A stretch of 64,000 nucleotides of DNA, taken from NCBI GenBank assembly GCA_013286045.1, contig JABDGM010000004.1, positions 24,580 through 88,579 on the forward strand, in the 5' to 3' direction. This document shows, piece after piece, positions 23,501 to 32,590 of the stretch. Under the pieces are notes generated by a model. It ran no database searches and was not told where the DNA came from. It saw only the letters and a program-made list of their open reading frames with translations. The stretch's first letter is position 1. Each line of letters begins with the position of its first letter. Source of the stretch: Planctomycetota bacterium (GTDB taxonomy: Bacteria; Planctomycetota; Planctomycetia; Pirellulales; Lacipirellulaceae). A program made the translations under genes and the position numbers.

Positions 23501-24074
23501 GGACCGAACTGTCTGTGCAGCGCTTCGCGCTTGCCGTTAGCGTGTCCTGAAGAGTTGGATAGTGGGGGGCCTGAATCTGCAATCGACCTTTTTCAATTCG
23601 CCACTCGCAATGGAACATGCCTCGCGGCGGTGGACCAGAAGCCCTCTCTCCATCCGCGTAGTACACGCCGCCATGGCAGGGGCACATGAAGAGGCCGGAC
23701 TGTGGAAACCAAGACACTGGGCAACCCAAATGAGCGCAGTTGACCGACAGCACGCGAAATTGATCCGCCCCTTCTTCGTTCTTGCCTTCGTTGCGCGCGT
23801 ACACGCCGGTGAGTGCAGTAACTCCATCCCACGGTTGCCGCAGCGGATTGTCGAAGTTCACCCGGCGCGTTTGATTCAGTGGAAACGCACCCACAGCCCC
23901 AAGGTCCACCCAAAATACTGAGCGCTTTCGTAGCCCGAAAAAGTAACCGACGACCGGGACGCTTAAAACGACGGCCGCTATCGTGGCAAGAATCGCCGAA
24001 AGCCAGCGCAGAAATGTGCGGCGGCCCGGTCGTGGTGCATCGGTCGCGGTTATGTCTTGGGAGGTAACGTCCAT
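23493..24074 (-). CDS. Rieske [2Fe-2S] protein
   Basis: 193 residues from the ATG at 24074. A twin-Arg-like stretch (GRRTFLRWL) precedes the membrane anchor, as Rieske proteins are exported folded. The cluster motifs are CAHLGC and CPCH: ligands Cys114, His116, Cys132 and His135, with Cys119-Cys134 able to form the stabilising disulfide (numbering from the upstream GTG at 24077). The N-terminus lies on the inside and the cluster domain on the outer face of the membrane. It overlaps cytochrome b by 8 bases and completes the bc module. Confidence 0.95.
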   Translation of the reverse strand: MDVTSQDITATDAPRPGRRTFLRWLSAILATIAAVVLSVPVVGYFFGLRKRSVFWVDLGAVGAFPLNQTRRVNFDNPLRQPWDGVTALTGVYARNEGKNEEGADQFRVLSVNCAHLGCPVSWFPQSGLFMCPCHGGVYYADGERASGPPPRGMFHCEWRIEKGRLQIQAPHYPTLQDTLTASAKRCTDSSVHV

Positions 24075-24100
24075 CACTCGTTTGTTCTAAAAAATAGGAC

Positions 24101-24886
24101 TCAATGTTGCTCGGCCACAGCAGTGCTGCCTACCGATCGCCATTGGGCGAGTAGCGCGACAAGATCGTCAATTTCCGCCGTGCTGATTGGTTCATATTCG
24201 GCAGTGCGGCCGCGTTTTTCCGCGTAGGTTGGCATACCAAGATCGGGGCGCCCGGTGATGATGATACGTCGAAGCGCTTGATTACTGATGAGCGCGAGGA
24301 AGGCAGGCGCGTTGATCGCACCAGGACCCGAGCGGTTTCCTTGCGATCCCGAGCCATCCGGTCCGTGGCAGCCGGCGCACGCGCGCTGATATATGGCCAG
24401 CCGGCGCGTATGCTCCTCCACTGCTGGAATAGTTTGGGGCTCGTTTGTGATGGCATACGCAGGCGGCGAGTGATCAAGCGGCGCCTCCGACTTCCAGTGG
24501 GATTTAACTCCCTCGGCGAGCAGCTTCACTTGTTTGTCGGTGAGCGAACCACCGTTTACGGTGGCGAATGCAGGCATGAGTGTGCCCGCTCGACCGTCAC
24601 CGATCACTCGGTGCAGCTCGTCTTCGGGAATAATTGCCACAAATAGAGGATCGTTAAGCGGCGGAGCTGGGCCCAGTTTTCCGGTGGCTCCGTGACAGCC
24701 GGCGCAGTTGGTCGTGTAAAGCTGATCAAAATTAGCGATCTGTTCGGGACTGACTGGCAGATCGGCTTGATCGGGCTTGCCCGACAGATTGCAACCGCCC
24801 GCGTTCAACAGAATCATGCCAACGACGGCGCTAAGCCGCAACGCGAATCGAAAGCTGCAAATGTGGTTTAACGAATGGTAATTCAC
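24101..24886 (-). CDS. dihaem cytochrome c lipoprotein
   Basis: About 261 residues from a GTG at 24886; an internal ATG at 24817 is possible but would leave a very short signal. A signal ending in LLNAGGC, a lipobox, is followed by two CAGCH haem sites, each with later candidate Met ligands in LMPAF and GMPTY. The frame remains open far upstream (to 25576), but that part overlaps the next gene in another frame and is not coding. It sits between the duplicated membrane protein gene and the Rieske gene, so it is the likely electron carrier from bc to the oxidase, attached to the membrane by lipid. Confidence 0.8.
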   Translation of the reverse strand: MNYHSLNHICSFRFALRLSAVVGMILLNAGGCNLSGKPDQADLPVSPEQIANFDQLYTTNCAGCHGATGKLGPAPPLNDPLFVAIIPEDELHRVIGDGRAGTLMPAFATVNGGSLTDKQVKLLAEGVKSHWKSEAPLDHSPPAYAITNEPQTIPAVEEHTRRLAIYQRACAGCHGPDGSGSQGNRSGPGAINAPAFLALISNQALRRIIITGRPDLGMPTYAEKRGRTAEYEPISTAEIDDLVALLAQWRSVGSTAVAEQH

Positions 24887-24906
24887 GATCGCACTTCGTC
24901 CCGCGA

Positions 24907-26196
24907 CTAATTGCCTACAAAGTCGGCTCGTTGACCTTCGCCCGCAGGCGGAATGTAGACTTCTTCCGAACGTAAAATGACAATCGCCGCCACGATTCCA
25001 AACACAAATTGTGAGGCGACAAACCAAGGCCAATCGACTCGCTCTTGGAGAACTGGATTCATGATGCCCATCATTCCGTAGCTTAGCGCCGTCCAAAGCA
25101 GCGGCATGAGCAAACCGCCCCAAGCAAGCGTTCCTGAGATTTTTGGCACGCGCGGCAACACGATGGCGAACGCCAGCCCAAAGCTGAGCGAAAGGATCGC
25201 GTGAATGATGAGTGCCGCCACGAACCAATCTGGGTGATATGCTTCCAGAACGTCCGCTGTAGATTGCGCACCTTCGGGCGTCGTCATCGCGGCGAGCAAG
25301 TTGACCGGATACCAAATACCATGACCGACGGCGAGACTCCAAAGGATAGCCGGGATCGGCATTGCCAATCCGCCGACGGCGCCTCCTACAAGGCCCGCCA
25401 GGATTCGACCGCGGTTTTCGAGCAGCATGAACACAATCGCGGCGACGACGCCGAAGATCAATTGCGAGATCACAAACCAGAACCAGGCGATGCCATCGCG
25501 GACCGCTGGGTTCATCACGCTGAATGCAATGTAGCTTGCGGCGGTCCACAACAGTGGCATCAGCAGCGCTCCCCAAGCGAGCGGCTTGCGAAAATCGGGC
25601 AGCATCGGCAACAAGACTCCGTAGATCAAGCCCAGGACGAGCGACACCACAATATGAATAAAGATACCGGCGATCAGCAGCCCAGGATTGAACTGCTCGA
25701 GTTCACTGGCGCTCATGCTGCCAACACCCGGAATCACCATGCCGGCCAACAGATTCACGGGCCACCAAATCCCGTGACCGCTCAACAATCCATACACAAG
25801 CACCGGCAACGGCATCAGCAAACCACCGACGAAACCACCTTTGACACCAGCCGACACCGGGTGGACTTTCACCGGCAGCCGCAAGCGATAGCCGGGCAGA
25901 CCGTGGCGCAGCCGCTGGACTTCACCAGGAGCAGGAACAATTGGCTGCGGCCGAAGCGCTGGTTCGACGCGAGGCTCGTGCCAGTGGCCGCGGCCCGGTA
26001 AGAGCTGCGAGATCCACATTCCCAAACCGATGACGAACACGACGCCACCAACCAGCAGAAATGCGAGGCTCGCCGCGATCCCCATTGCCATTAGCGCGAT
26101 CCCCAGGGCCAGCACCAGCGGCGCGACCGTTGGCTTAGGCATTTCGATCGCCGGCGAGGATGCAGAATTATCTGCTAAGTGTGATTCGTCGATCAT
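24907..26196 (-). CDS. polytopic membrane protein with internal duplication
   Basis: 429 residues with about ten membrane helices. Two halves (about residues 117-265 and 266-410) are clearly repeats: both have GG-VGGL-MP-P, GHGIW-PVNLLA-M, LAWG-LLMPLLWTA-SY and W-WFV-SQ-FGVVAAIV in the same order. The N-terminal two helices (residues 22-65) resemble a caa3-type subunit IV. It overlaps the subunit III gene by 4 bases (ATGA) in the oxidase cluster, so it is an oxidase accessory subunit or transporter. I do not recognise the family of the duplicated domain. Confidence 0.65.
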   Translation of the reverse strand: MIDESHLADNSASSPAIEMPKPTVAPLVLALGIALMAMGIAASLAFLLVGGVVFVIGLGMWISQLLPGRGHWHEPRVEPALRPQPIVPAPGEVQRLRHGLPGYRLRLPVKVHPVSAGVKGGFVGGLLMPLPVLVYGLLSGHGIWWPVNLLAGMVIPGVGSMSASELEQFNPGLLIAGIFIHIVVSLVLGLIYGVLLPMLPDFRKPLAWGALLMPLLWTAASYIAFSVMNPAVRDGIAWFWFVISQLIFGVVAAIVFMLLENRGRILAGLVGGAVGGLAMPIPAILWSLAVGHGIWYPVNLLAAMTTPEGAQSTADVLEAYHPDWFVAALIIHAILSLSFGLAFAIVLPRVPKISGTLAWGGLLMPLLWTALSYGMMGIMNPVLQERVDWPWFVASQFVFGIVAAIVILRSEEVYIPPAGEGQRADFVGN

Positions 26197-26813
26197 GCCC
26201 CGCTGCTCCGGCTAGCCACATACACCACCAGGAACACGACAATCCAAACCGCATCGACAAAGTGCCAATACCAGGCGACCAGCTCAACGCCATTGCGAAA
26301 CTTTTCTGTCAGCTCGCGTCCGATCGCCAGAACGAGGACGATCAGCATGGCGACAATTCCAACGGTAACGTGCAGGCCGTGAAATCCGACGAGCGTGTAA
26401 TAGGTCGACCCAAACAGATTGCGGCCGATCGTGAGATGGTGATCGACAATAAGGGTACGCCACTCGATGGCGGTTCCCAACAGGAACACGATTCCGAGTG
26501 CCGCCGTTCCAGCCAATAGAAATAGGAAACGTTTCTGTTCGCCGCGATGGAGGGAGCGTTCGGCAAAATGAATCACGACGCTGCTCGATAAGAGGCAGAT
26601 CGTCGTGGCGATGACCAGGGGGAGCGACAGCGCTTGTGCCGGCGTTGGGCCAACCGTGTCCTTGCCCATGAACGCCACGTAGGTGGCGATCAGTGTGCAA
26701 AAGAACGCGACTTCGGAAAGCAGAAAGCTCGCCATGCCCCATTGGGCCGGCTTGAGCATTCGCTCCGGCGCTATCGGCGGCGGTACGGGCAGATCGCTGG
26801 CAGGTTGAGTCAT
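26193..26813 (-). CDS. cytochrome c oxidase subunit III
   Basis: 206 residues, about five membrane helices. Landmarks: WGMASFLLSEVAFFCTLIATYVAF at the start, then STYYTLVGFHGLHVTVG and the ending ELVAWYWHFVDAVWIVVFLVVY, the subunit III signature with the conserved Trp-Tyr-Trp-His-Phe-Val-Asp. The first two helices of the classic seven are absent, as in many bacterial forms. The start lies 30 bases after the subunit I stop and the end overlaps the following gene by 4 bases. Confidence 0.95.
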   Translation of the reverse strand: MTQPASDLPVPPPIAPERMLKPAQWGMASFLLSEVAFFCTLIATYVAFMGKDTVGPTPAQALSLPLVIATTICLLSSSVVIHFAERSLHRGEQKRFLFLLAGTAALGIVFLLGTAIEWRTLIVDHHLTIGRNLFGSTYYTLVGFHGLHVTVGIVAMLIVLVLAIGRELTEKFRNGVELVAWYWHFVDAVWIVVFLVVYVASRSSGA

Positions 26814-26843
26814 GGCTATTCGTTTCTACCTAAACTGAGCTGG

Positions 26844-28520
26844 CTATTCATACTGCCAATCGGGGTCTTCAGGGTGTTTCAAGTCCCACAACGGTCGGCG
26901 ACTGTGAACGGTCGGCACTTCTTCGAAGTTATAGGAGGGCGGCGGCGAGGTGGTCATCCACTCAAGCGTCCAGGCATCCCAGGGGTCGTCGCCGGCCGGC
27001 TTGCCTTTCCACAACGAAGTAATAAGGTTGTAGACCAAGATTGCGTAGCTCGGTACCTGAATGAGAGCGCCAAGCGTGCTGAGCTGGTTCCAAATCTCCC
27101 AACCGTGGCCCGCGTCGTACGTGTAAATCCTGCGCGGCATTCCGAGCACGCCCGAAATGTGCATCGGACCAAATGTGAGAATGAATCCGATGTACAAGAG
27201 CCAGAATTGCCAGCGGGCAAGTCGCTCCGACAGCATCCGGCCCGTAACCTTCGGGTACCAGTAATGAATACCAGCGAACGTGCCAAAGAGCGTGCCGCCG
27301 ATCAGCACCCAATGGAAGTGCCCCACCACGAAGTAGCTGTCCGAAAGTTGGAAATCGAACGGCGCGGCGCCGAGCATAATGCCGGTGAGGCCACCGATGA
27401 GGAACATCGACAAAAAGCCGAATGAAAATAGCATCGGCGACGCGAACCAAATTCGTCCCCCGTACATCGTCGCCAGCCAGTTAAAAAACTTAATACCGGT
27501 GGGGATTGATACCAAAAACGTGGCCACAGCGAAAAAGAGATCGGGCATCCGTCCCATGCCAACGCAAAACATATGATGAGCCCACACGCTCAAGCTAATG
27601 AACGCGATTCCCATGGTGGCGGCGGCCATGAATTCGTAACCGAACAGGACTTTGCGCGAGAACACCGGGATAATTTCGGAGACCATTCCGAACACCGGCA
27701 GAATCAAAATGTAAACCTCGGGATGACCGAAGAACCAGAACAAGTGCTGCCATAAATATGCCGATCCGCCATTAGGCACATCGAAGAAATGCGCCCCGAG
27801 CTGACGGTCGAAAATGATCATGGTGAGGGCGGCCGTGAGCGGCGGAATGGCCAGTAAGATCTGAAACGATGTCCACAGCATCGTCCACACGAAGAAGGGC
27901 ACCTTCCGCAGCGTCATCCCGGGTGCGCGCATTCCCAAAATGGTGGCGATGAAGTTAACGCCGCCAGCGATCGTGCCGATGCCGCTGACGATTAGCCCCA
28001 GCGCCCAGAAGTCCGTCGCAGCACCGCGCGAAAAAGTATTTGAAGTGAGCGGGGCGTAAGCGAACCACCCCACGGCCGGCGCGCCGCCCGTGATGTAGCT
28101 CATGTAAACCATCACGCCGCCGAACAGCGTGACCCAGAAGCCAAATGCGTTAAGCCGCGGGAATGCCATGTCGCGGGCGCCGATCATCAGCGGTACGAAA
28201 TAATTGCCGATCCCGATCAGGATCGGCATGCCGACGAAAAACACCATCGTCGTGCCGTGCATTGTGAATAGCTGGTTGAATGTGTCCTGATCGAGCACCT
28301 TCGAGCGCGGATAAAACAGTTGCCACCGCATTAAAATTGCTTCGATGCCGCCGATCACCAGGAACACAATGCTCATCACCACGTACATGATGCCGATCTT
28401 CTTATGATCGACCGTGGTTGCCCACTCATGCGCCTGGGCGGTCCAGCCCATATTCATCGCAACGTCGGCCGGGCGGTCGGCGAGTTCGATGCCGCGAGGT
28501 TGTTCAACCAGTGATGACAT
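26844..28520 (-). CDS. cytochrome c oxidase subunit I
   Basis: 558 residues from the ATG at 28520, chosen because homologous sequence begins close after it; the longer TTG frame overlaps subunit II. Twelve membrane helices. Key residues are in HGTTMVFF (haem a ligand region), GHPEVYILILPVFG (CuB His and cross-linked Tyr, with the Glu of A1-type oxidases), WAHHMFCVGMG (two further CuB His) and HFHWVLIGG (haem ligands). This is the catalytic subunit: it reduces oxygen to water and pumps protons. It is 26 bases downstream of subunit II on the same strand. Confidence 0.95.
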   Translation of the reverse strand: MSSLVEQPRGIELADRPADVAMNMGWTAQAHEWATTVDHKKIGIMYVVMSIVFLVIGGIEAILMRWQLFYPRSKVLDQDTFNQLFTMHGTTMVFFVGMPILIGIGNYFVPLMIGARDMAFPRLNAFGFWVTLFGGVMVYMSYITGGAPAVGWFAYAPLTSNTFSRGAATDFWALGLIVSGIGTIAGGVNFIATILGMRAPGMTLRKVPFFVWTMLWTSFQILLAIPPLTAALTMIIFDRQLGAHFFDVPNGGSAYLWQHLFWFFGHPEVYILILPVFGMVSEIIPVFSRKVLFGYEFMAAATMGIAFISLSVWAHHMFCVGMGRMPDLFFAVATFLVSIPTGIKFFNWLATMYGGRIWFASPMLFSFGFLSMFLIGGLTGIMLGAAPFDFQLSDSYFVVGHFHWVLIGGTLFGTFAGIHYWYPKVTGRMLSERLARWQFWLLYIGFILTFGPMHISGVLGMPRRIYTYDAGHGWEIWNQLSTLGALIQVPSYAILVYNLITSLWKGKPAGDDPWDAWTLEWMTTSPPPSYNFEEVPTVHSRRPLWDLKHPEDPDWQYE

Positions 28521-28546
28521 GTTCGTGGCCGAGCGCGCGCGGAGTC

Positions 28547-29515
28547 TTAGCGAAGTGAAAGCAGATAACGGACGATTAATTGCTGATCGCGCTCCGTAAG
28601 TCCAAACGCGGGCATCAGGCAGCCGGGTTTTATTGGTTGGGGGTCGCGAACCCAATCCGCGAGCGTTTCGGGCGTGTTCTCAATGATGCCCGACGCGAGC
28701 GTCTGGCGACTCATCAAATGAGTTAGGTCCGGTGCATAGGTGCCGCGGGCAGGCGTGCCGCGCACGGCATGGCAATTCACGCACGACTGAGCCAGGAACT
28801 TTGCCCTCCCATCTGCGACTGCCGACTCTTCGAGGGCTGCCTTGGATTCATTGGCGAGCCACCGTTCAAACTCCTCGGGCGTGTCGACATTCACGCGCAG
28901 CAACATATTCGCGTGCTGCGCCCCGCAAAACTCTGCACATTGGCCGAGCTGCAGCCCTGGTTCCTTCGTTTCAAGCATCAAGGAGTTCACGCGACCGGGA
29001 ATCAGGTCCACCTTGCCAGCAAGCCGCGGCACCCAATAGCTGTGACAGACGTCGGCCGATTTCAGCGTCAAATACACGGGCCGCATAGTGTCGTCGTCAC
29101 TGACGGGCATGTGCAATTCGTTGGCCGTGACAAAACCCAAGATTCGCCCGTCGTAGGATTCGTACACATACTCCCACCACCATTGATGCCCGATCACGTT
29201 GACAAACAGTGTGTTGTCACCTGGCTTCGACTTTGGTTGCGTCTTCTCGACATCCCACAGCGTGCGCGTGGTCACGAGCACAAGAAAGAACACGATCAGT
29301 GTCGGCGCGGCAGTCCACGCAACTTCAATCGGCATGCTGCCGTAGACCTGCGGCGGCTCGCCCGTTTGCTCCACTCGCGGCTGGCGAAATCGCCAAACCG
29401 AATAGAGGAGCACGCCTTCGACAACGACAAAGATCAGCCCAGTGACGACGAAGGTGAGAATCGCCAGGTCGACGATCGAATGAGCGCCGGGCGAGGCCGG
29501 CGCGAAGATCGACAT
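28547..29515 (-). CDS. cytochrome c oxidase subunit II with CuA centre and C-terminal haem c (caa3-type)
   Basis: 322 residues from the ATG at 29515, where the family's N-terminus begins (SPGAHSIVDL); the frame runs upstream to a GTG at 29572. Two membrane helices (residues 14-40, 64-88) precede the CuA domain: His158, then CAEFCGAQHANM giving Cys193, Cys197, His201 and Met204. WWWEY, a signature aromatic cluster, lies near residue 112. The last 90 residues are a cytochrome c with CVNCH (245-249) and a candidate Met near the end. So electrons can enter from a haem on the same chain. Confidence 0.93.
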   Translation of the reverse strand: MSIFAPASPGAHSIVDLAILTFVVTGLIFVVVEGVLLYSVWRFRQPRVEQTGEPPQVYGSMPIEVAWTAAPTLIVFFLVLVTTRTLWDVEKTQPKSKPGDNTLFVNVIGHQWWWEYVYESYDGRILGFVTANELHMPVSDDDTMRPVYLTLKSADVCHSYWVPRLAGKVDLIPGRVNSLMLETKEPGLQLGQCAEFCGAQHANMLLRVNVDTPEEFERWLANESKAALEESAVADGRAKFLAQSCVNCHAVRGTPARGTYAPDLTHLMSRQTLASGIIENTPETLADWVRDPQPIKPGCLMPAFGLTERDQQLIVRYLLSLR

Positions 29516-29699
29516 GTTTCCCGGCGATCCCCGGACTGCAGCGAGCAGAGCGCATTGGCCAATAACATCCACGTGATCAATCCCTCAGATCTCGCGCTCG
29601 CCCGTTGATTGGCAGTATATCGATTAAGTCGGGCTGTGCAATCGACCGCGCTGACGTCTAATTCGACGCGCAGCCGATTTCTACAATCCTTGTTCGCTA

Positions 29700-31037
29700 C
29701 TAAATTGCATCGACCGTGCGCGTTTCGCGAGCAAGCTCGACTTTCTCGCTATCCAGGTTGATTTTGACGATATCGGGCGTAAAAAAAAATGCGAACGTCC
29801 AGTCGATCATGATCCGTAGCCGCCGGCTCCAGCCTGGCATCTGCATTAAGTAATATGTCCGCCGAATAAACCACGCTGGAACGCCGCGCACCCTCGCCTT
29901 AATTAACGTGGCGAACCCTTTGCTGTGGCCAAGCGAACCCATCATTCCTAGTGTGTCGTAAATAAACGGCTGTGGCGTTTTGCCATCGAGCGCGCCGACG
30001 ATGTTTCCAGCCAGAACTTTCGCCTCTCGTATTGCATGCTGCGCGAGACCTGGATACGGCTTGCCGTCGGGCCCCGGAACGGACGCGCAATCCCCCATAG
30101 CCCATACCTCGGGATGGCTCTTGCACCGCATGGTGCCTTCAACCACGATATGGCCGCGCCGGTCCTTATCCACCGGTAACTCGGCGACAACCGGGCTAGG
30201 CACTACACCCGCCGCGAGAACAATCGTGTCCGTTTCAATAATCTCGCTTGGCAGGCGTACACTGCCAGGTTCGATCGCCTCAACTCTCGAGTTAGTCCGA
30301 ATCTCCGCTCCCCGCCGCCGTCGGAGAACATCGGTCCCATACGCAGCCAGTTTCGGGTCGATTTCCGGCATGAGACGATCCGTCGCCTGCAGCAAAATGA
30401 ACCGCACTTCGTCTCGATTAACGTGTTTGTAGAGCGGTGCAATCCCATCCGCAAATCCGGTCAGCTCACCAAAGAGTTCGACGCCGACCAATCCGCCGCC
30501 GATGATAATGAAAGTGAGCTGTCGCTGCTTCCGGACAGCGTCGCGCTCCACGTCGGCCCGCTCGAACCTTTCAATGATGTGACTGCGAAGCAGGAATGCG
30601 TCGGCAAGTGTCTTGAATGTGAAGGCGTTCTCGGAGCCGGGAATCATTGTTCGGTTCGTCATCGCTCCCAGCGCAATCACGAGTTGGTTGTACGGCACCT
30701 CGGCCGTTTCACCCCCATCGCTTAGCACAGCGACATGCCGCTCCAAGTCGATGCGCTCGACTGTCGCCTCGACAAAGCGCGTCGTCCGCAAGAACGCTCG
30801 GATCGGAAAAGAGCAATGGCGGATATCTAGTGCGCCGGAGCAAACCTCGAACAACATTGGCGTCATCACTAGAAAATTGTCGCGGCTCACGAGAACGATC
30901 TCGATGTCCCGCCGGCGCTTGCAGAGCCGTTCCAAATGACGGGCCGTCGCGACGCCGCCGAAACCCCCGCCAAGAATCACGATCCTGGTTTTCGACGACT
31001 GATCAGCGCCGGCGTTCCGTAGTTGTTCGCTGCTCAA
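29700..31037 (-). CDS. ndh: type II NADH dehydrogenase (FAD-dependent NAD(P)H:quinone oxidoreductase)
   Basis: 445 residues. The FAD-binding start RIVILGGGFGGVATARHLE carries GxGxxG, and FIIIGGGLVGVELFGEL is the second nucleotide-binding Rossmann fold for NADH. WAMGDCASVPG is the FAD-binding end motif. A short C-terminal helix would attach it to the membrane face. It moves electrons from NADH to quinone without pumping, feeding the bc-oxidase genes 185 bases downstream on the same strand. A divergent start at 31037 makes it the first gene of the cluster. Confidence 0.85.
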   Translation of the reverse strand: MSSEQLRNAGADQSSKTRIVILGGGFGGVATARHLERLCKRRRDIEIVLVSRDNFLVMTPMLFEVCSGALDIRHCSFPIRAFLRTTRFVEATVERIDLERHVAVLSDGGETAEVPYNQLVIALGAMTNRTMIPGSENAFTFKTLADAFLLRSHIIERFERADVERDAVRKQRQLTFIIIGGGLVGVELFGELTGFADGIAPLYKHVNRDEVRFILLQATDRLMPEIDPKLAAYGTDVLRRRRGAEIRTNSRVEAIEPGSVRLPSEIIETDTIVLAAGVVPSPVVAELPVDKDRRGHIVVEGTMRCKSHPEVWAMGDCASVPGPDGKPYPGLAQHAIREAKVLAGNIVGALDGKTPQPFIYDTLGMMGSLGHSKGFATLIKARVRGVPAWFIRRTYYLMQMPGWSRRLRIMIDWTFAFFFTPDIVKINLDSEKVELARETRTVDAI

Positions 31038-31329
31038 GATGGACCTCGCTCGATCGGCGACAAATTAACCCATCGTGCGACTGCAGGAACCAGGGCTGTC
31101 GCCGTGAACACGGTGCAATTCACTAGCCGATTGCTCATTGGAGACGCTTTCGACTGATCCGATCAAGTGTTCCTTTGCGTTTTCGCTGCCGTTGTGAACT
31201 AATTGTGGGGGAGCACGTTTATTTTCTCTTGGCTTAGCGTCTGCAAGTGAACGTCAATTGCTTTAAATAGACGAAGAATCCGAGTGGTCCTACGTACCCA
31301 ATCGGCACCGGCCGGCAAGCCTCGCAGCT

Positions 31330-32142
31330 CTAACGCCACGTGCCATGGCATTGGTGAATACCATAGCTGAGAGCGGGCGGAGATATTCCGCTGTACCAAT
31401 AGCTGGATGGCGGACCGAGATACACCCGCATCGGAATCTTCGCGCGATACTTGGCCGGATTGCGCCGCCAAACGCGAGTGACGAAAGCGGGCCCTGTCGC
31501 TTCGAGAGGATCGTCGTAAGCCAGGATCTCACTATCAGGACAATCGAGGCAAGCTTTAAGACAATCTTCCCACAGCGGATGCTGGGCGCAACTTGCGAGA
31601 AAATATTGCCCGCAAAAACTTTGATAGGCAGGGTTGTCCGATTCAGCCGGAATCAACAACGTGCAATCCGCTATCAAATCGTCCACGGCTTTGAACATGC
31701 GAAAATCCAGGTCTGCATACACGCCGCCATGAACAAACAGGACCATGTAGCGAAACATATCGATCCGCATGATCGGCTTCGGCATGATCTGGAATGCGTG
31801 CCAGTATTGCGGGAAGTGCTTCTGAACGAATGACGCAATTTCATCATCCGTCCACAGCCGATGTTCCCACGGCGGCGACGGATGCAGCCGAGTCACCGCG
31901 TCGCGATTGCTACGCCAGAACTGCGGGACCTGGCTCGTTCGCCACGTTTGGTGAAAGATCAGCGGAATATGACGGGCGAGATTCGAACGCTCGTAGTCCG
32001 AAAAATGAACGAGCTGGTCCGGATCCGAAATATACTCGCCGCTCGTACTGGCTTGCTCGATCTCGCGCTGCCATTTGCGCTGCAAGAACAAGCGCAATAG
32101 CCACGGACACCGTTTCCCCAGGAAGCTGACGATTGACCGCAT
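31330..32142 (-). CDS. GT32-like glycosyltransferase (DXD sugar transferase)
   Basis: About 270 residues from the ATG at 32142 (a further ATG lies at 32166). The pattern IPLIFHQTWRTSQVP, WEHRLWTDDEI and PIMRIDMFRYMVLFVHGGVYADLDFRMFK is that of the Gly_transf_sug / OCH1-like family, with the metal-binding DLD in YADLD. It moves a sugar from a nucleotide donor to an unknown acceptor, often in capsule or surface glycan synthesis. It stands alone on the minus strand; I see no partner nearby. Confidence 0.8.
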   Translation of the reverse strand: MRSIVSFLGKRCPWLLRLFLQRKWQREIEQASTSGEYISDPDQLVHFSDYERSNLARHIPLIFHQTWRTSQVPQFWRSNRDAVTRLHPSPPWEHRLWTDDEIASFVQKHFPQYWHAFQIMPKPIMRIDMFRYMVLFVHGGVYADLDFRMFKAVDDLIADCTLLIPAESDNPAYQSFCGQYFLASCAQHPLWEDCLKACLDCPDSEILAYDDPLEATGPAFVTRVWRRNPAKYRAKIPMRVYLGPPSSYWYSGISPPALSYGIHQCHGTWR

Positions 32143-32590
32143 CGCAATACTCGCGGACCCATCCAACTACAAACAAGAAGATCAATTCTACTGGCAGCGT
32201 GCCACTGCTACCAATACGCTGCCTGGGCAGCGTCGCTCCCTAGGGGGGTTTTTGCGCACGACGATGAAAGGAGCGATTGACAAAGTTGGAAACTCGGCTT
32301 GGCCCAGATTTCGGTCGTCGTTTTGCAGTATACGATCCCCACGTCGCGTGGCAAGCAAAAACGCTGAAAGGCCTTGTTTTTAAGCGTGCAGCCAGCGACC
32401 CTTCTTTGCCAATCGTGTCGATCGGCGCCTTTTACCAGCACATGTTCCGGACCCGCAGCCTTTGCCGTTGTCTAAAAATGCACGGCGCACGTATTAGCGG
32501 TCGCTATGTCTTCTGATACGAGCTCACTATCATTGGCGGCGTAGTATTCGGGTGGTTGTTCCGGTAGCGCGGCAAGCGCAGATCTTATTC
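32143..32590. other. noncoding stretch
   Basis: Roughly 450 bases between the divergent glycosyltransferase and DUF3748 genes. A CCCTAGGG dyad followed by GGTTTTT at about 32,240 could be a terminator, but no gene reads into it. Apart from short low-quality open frames, I see nothing coding. Confidence 0.35.

Noticed and set aside
24887..25576. Long upstream extension of the dihaem cytochrome c frame
   Set aside because: It overlaps the duplicated membrane protein gene out of frame, is basic and low in complexity, and the lipobox signal only makes sense with the shorter start.
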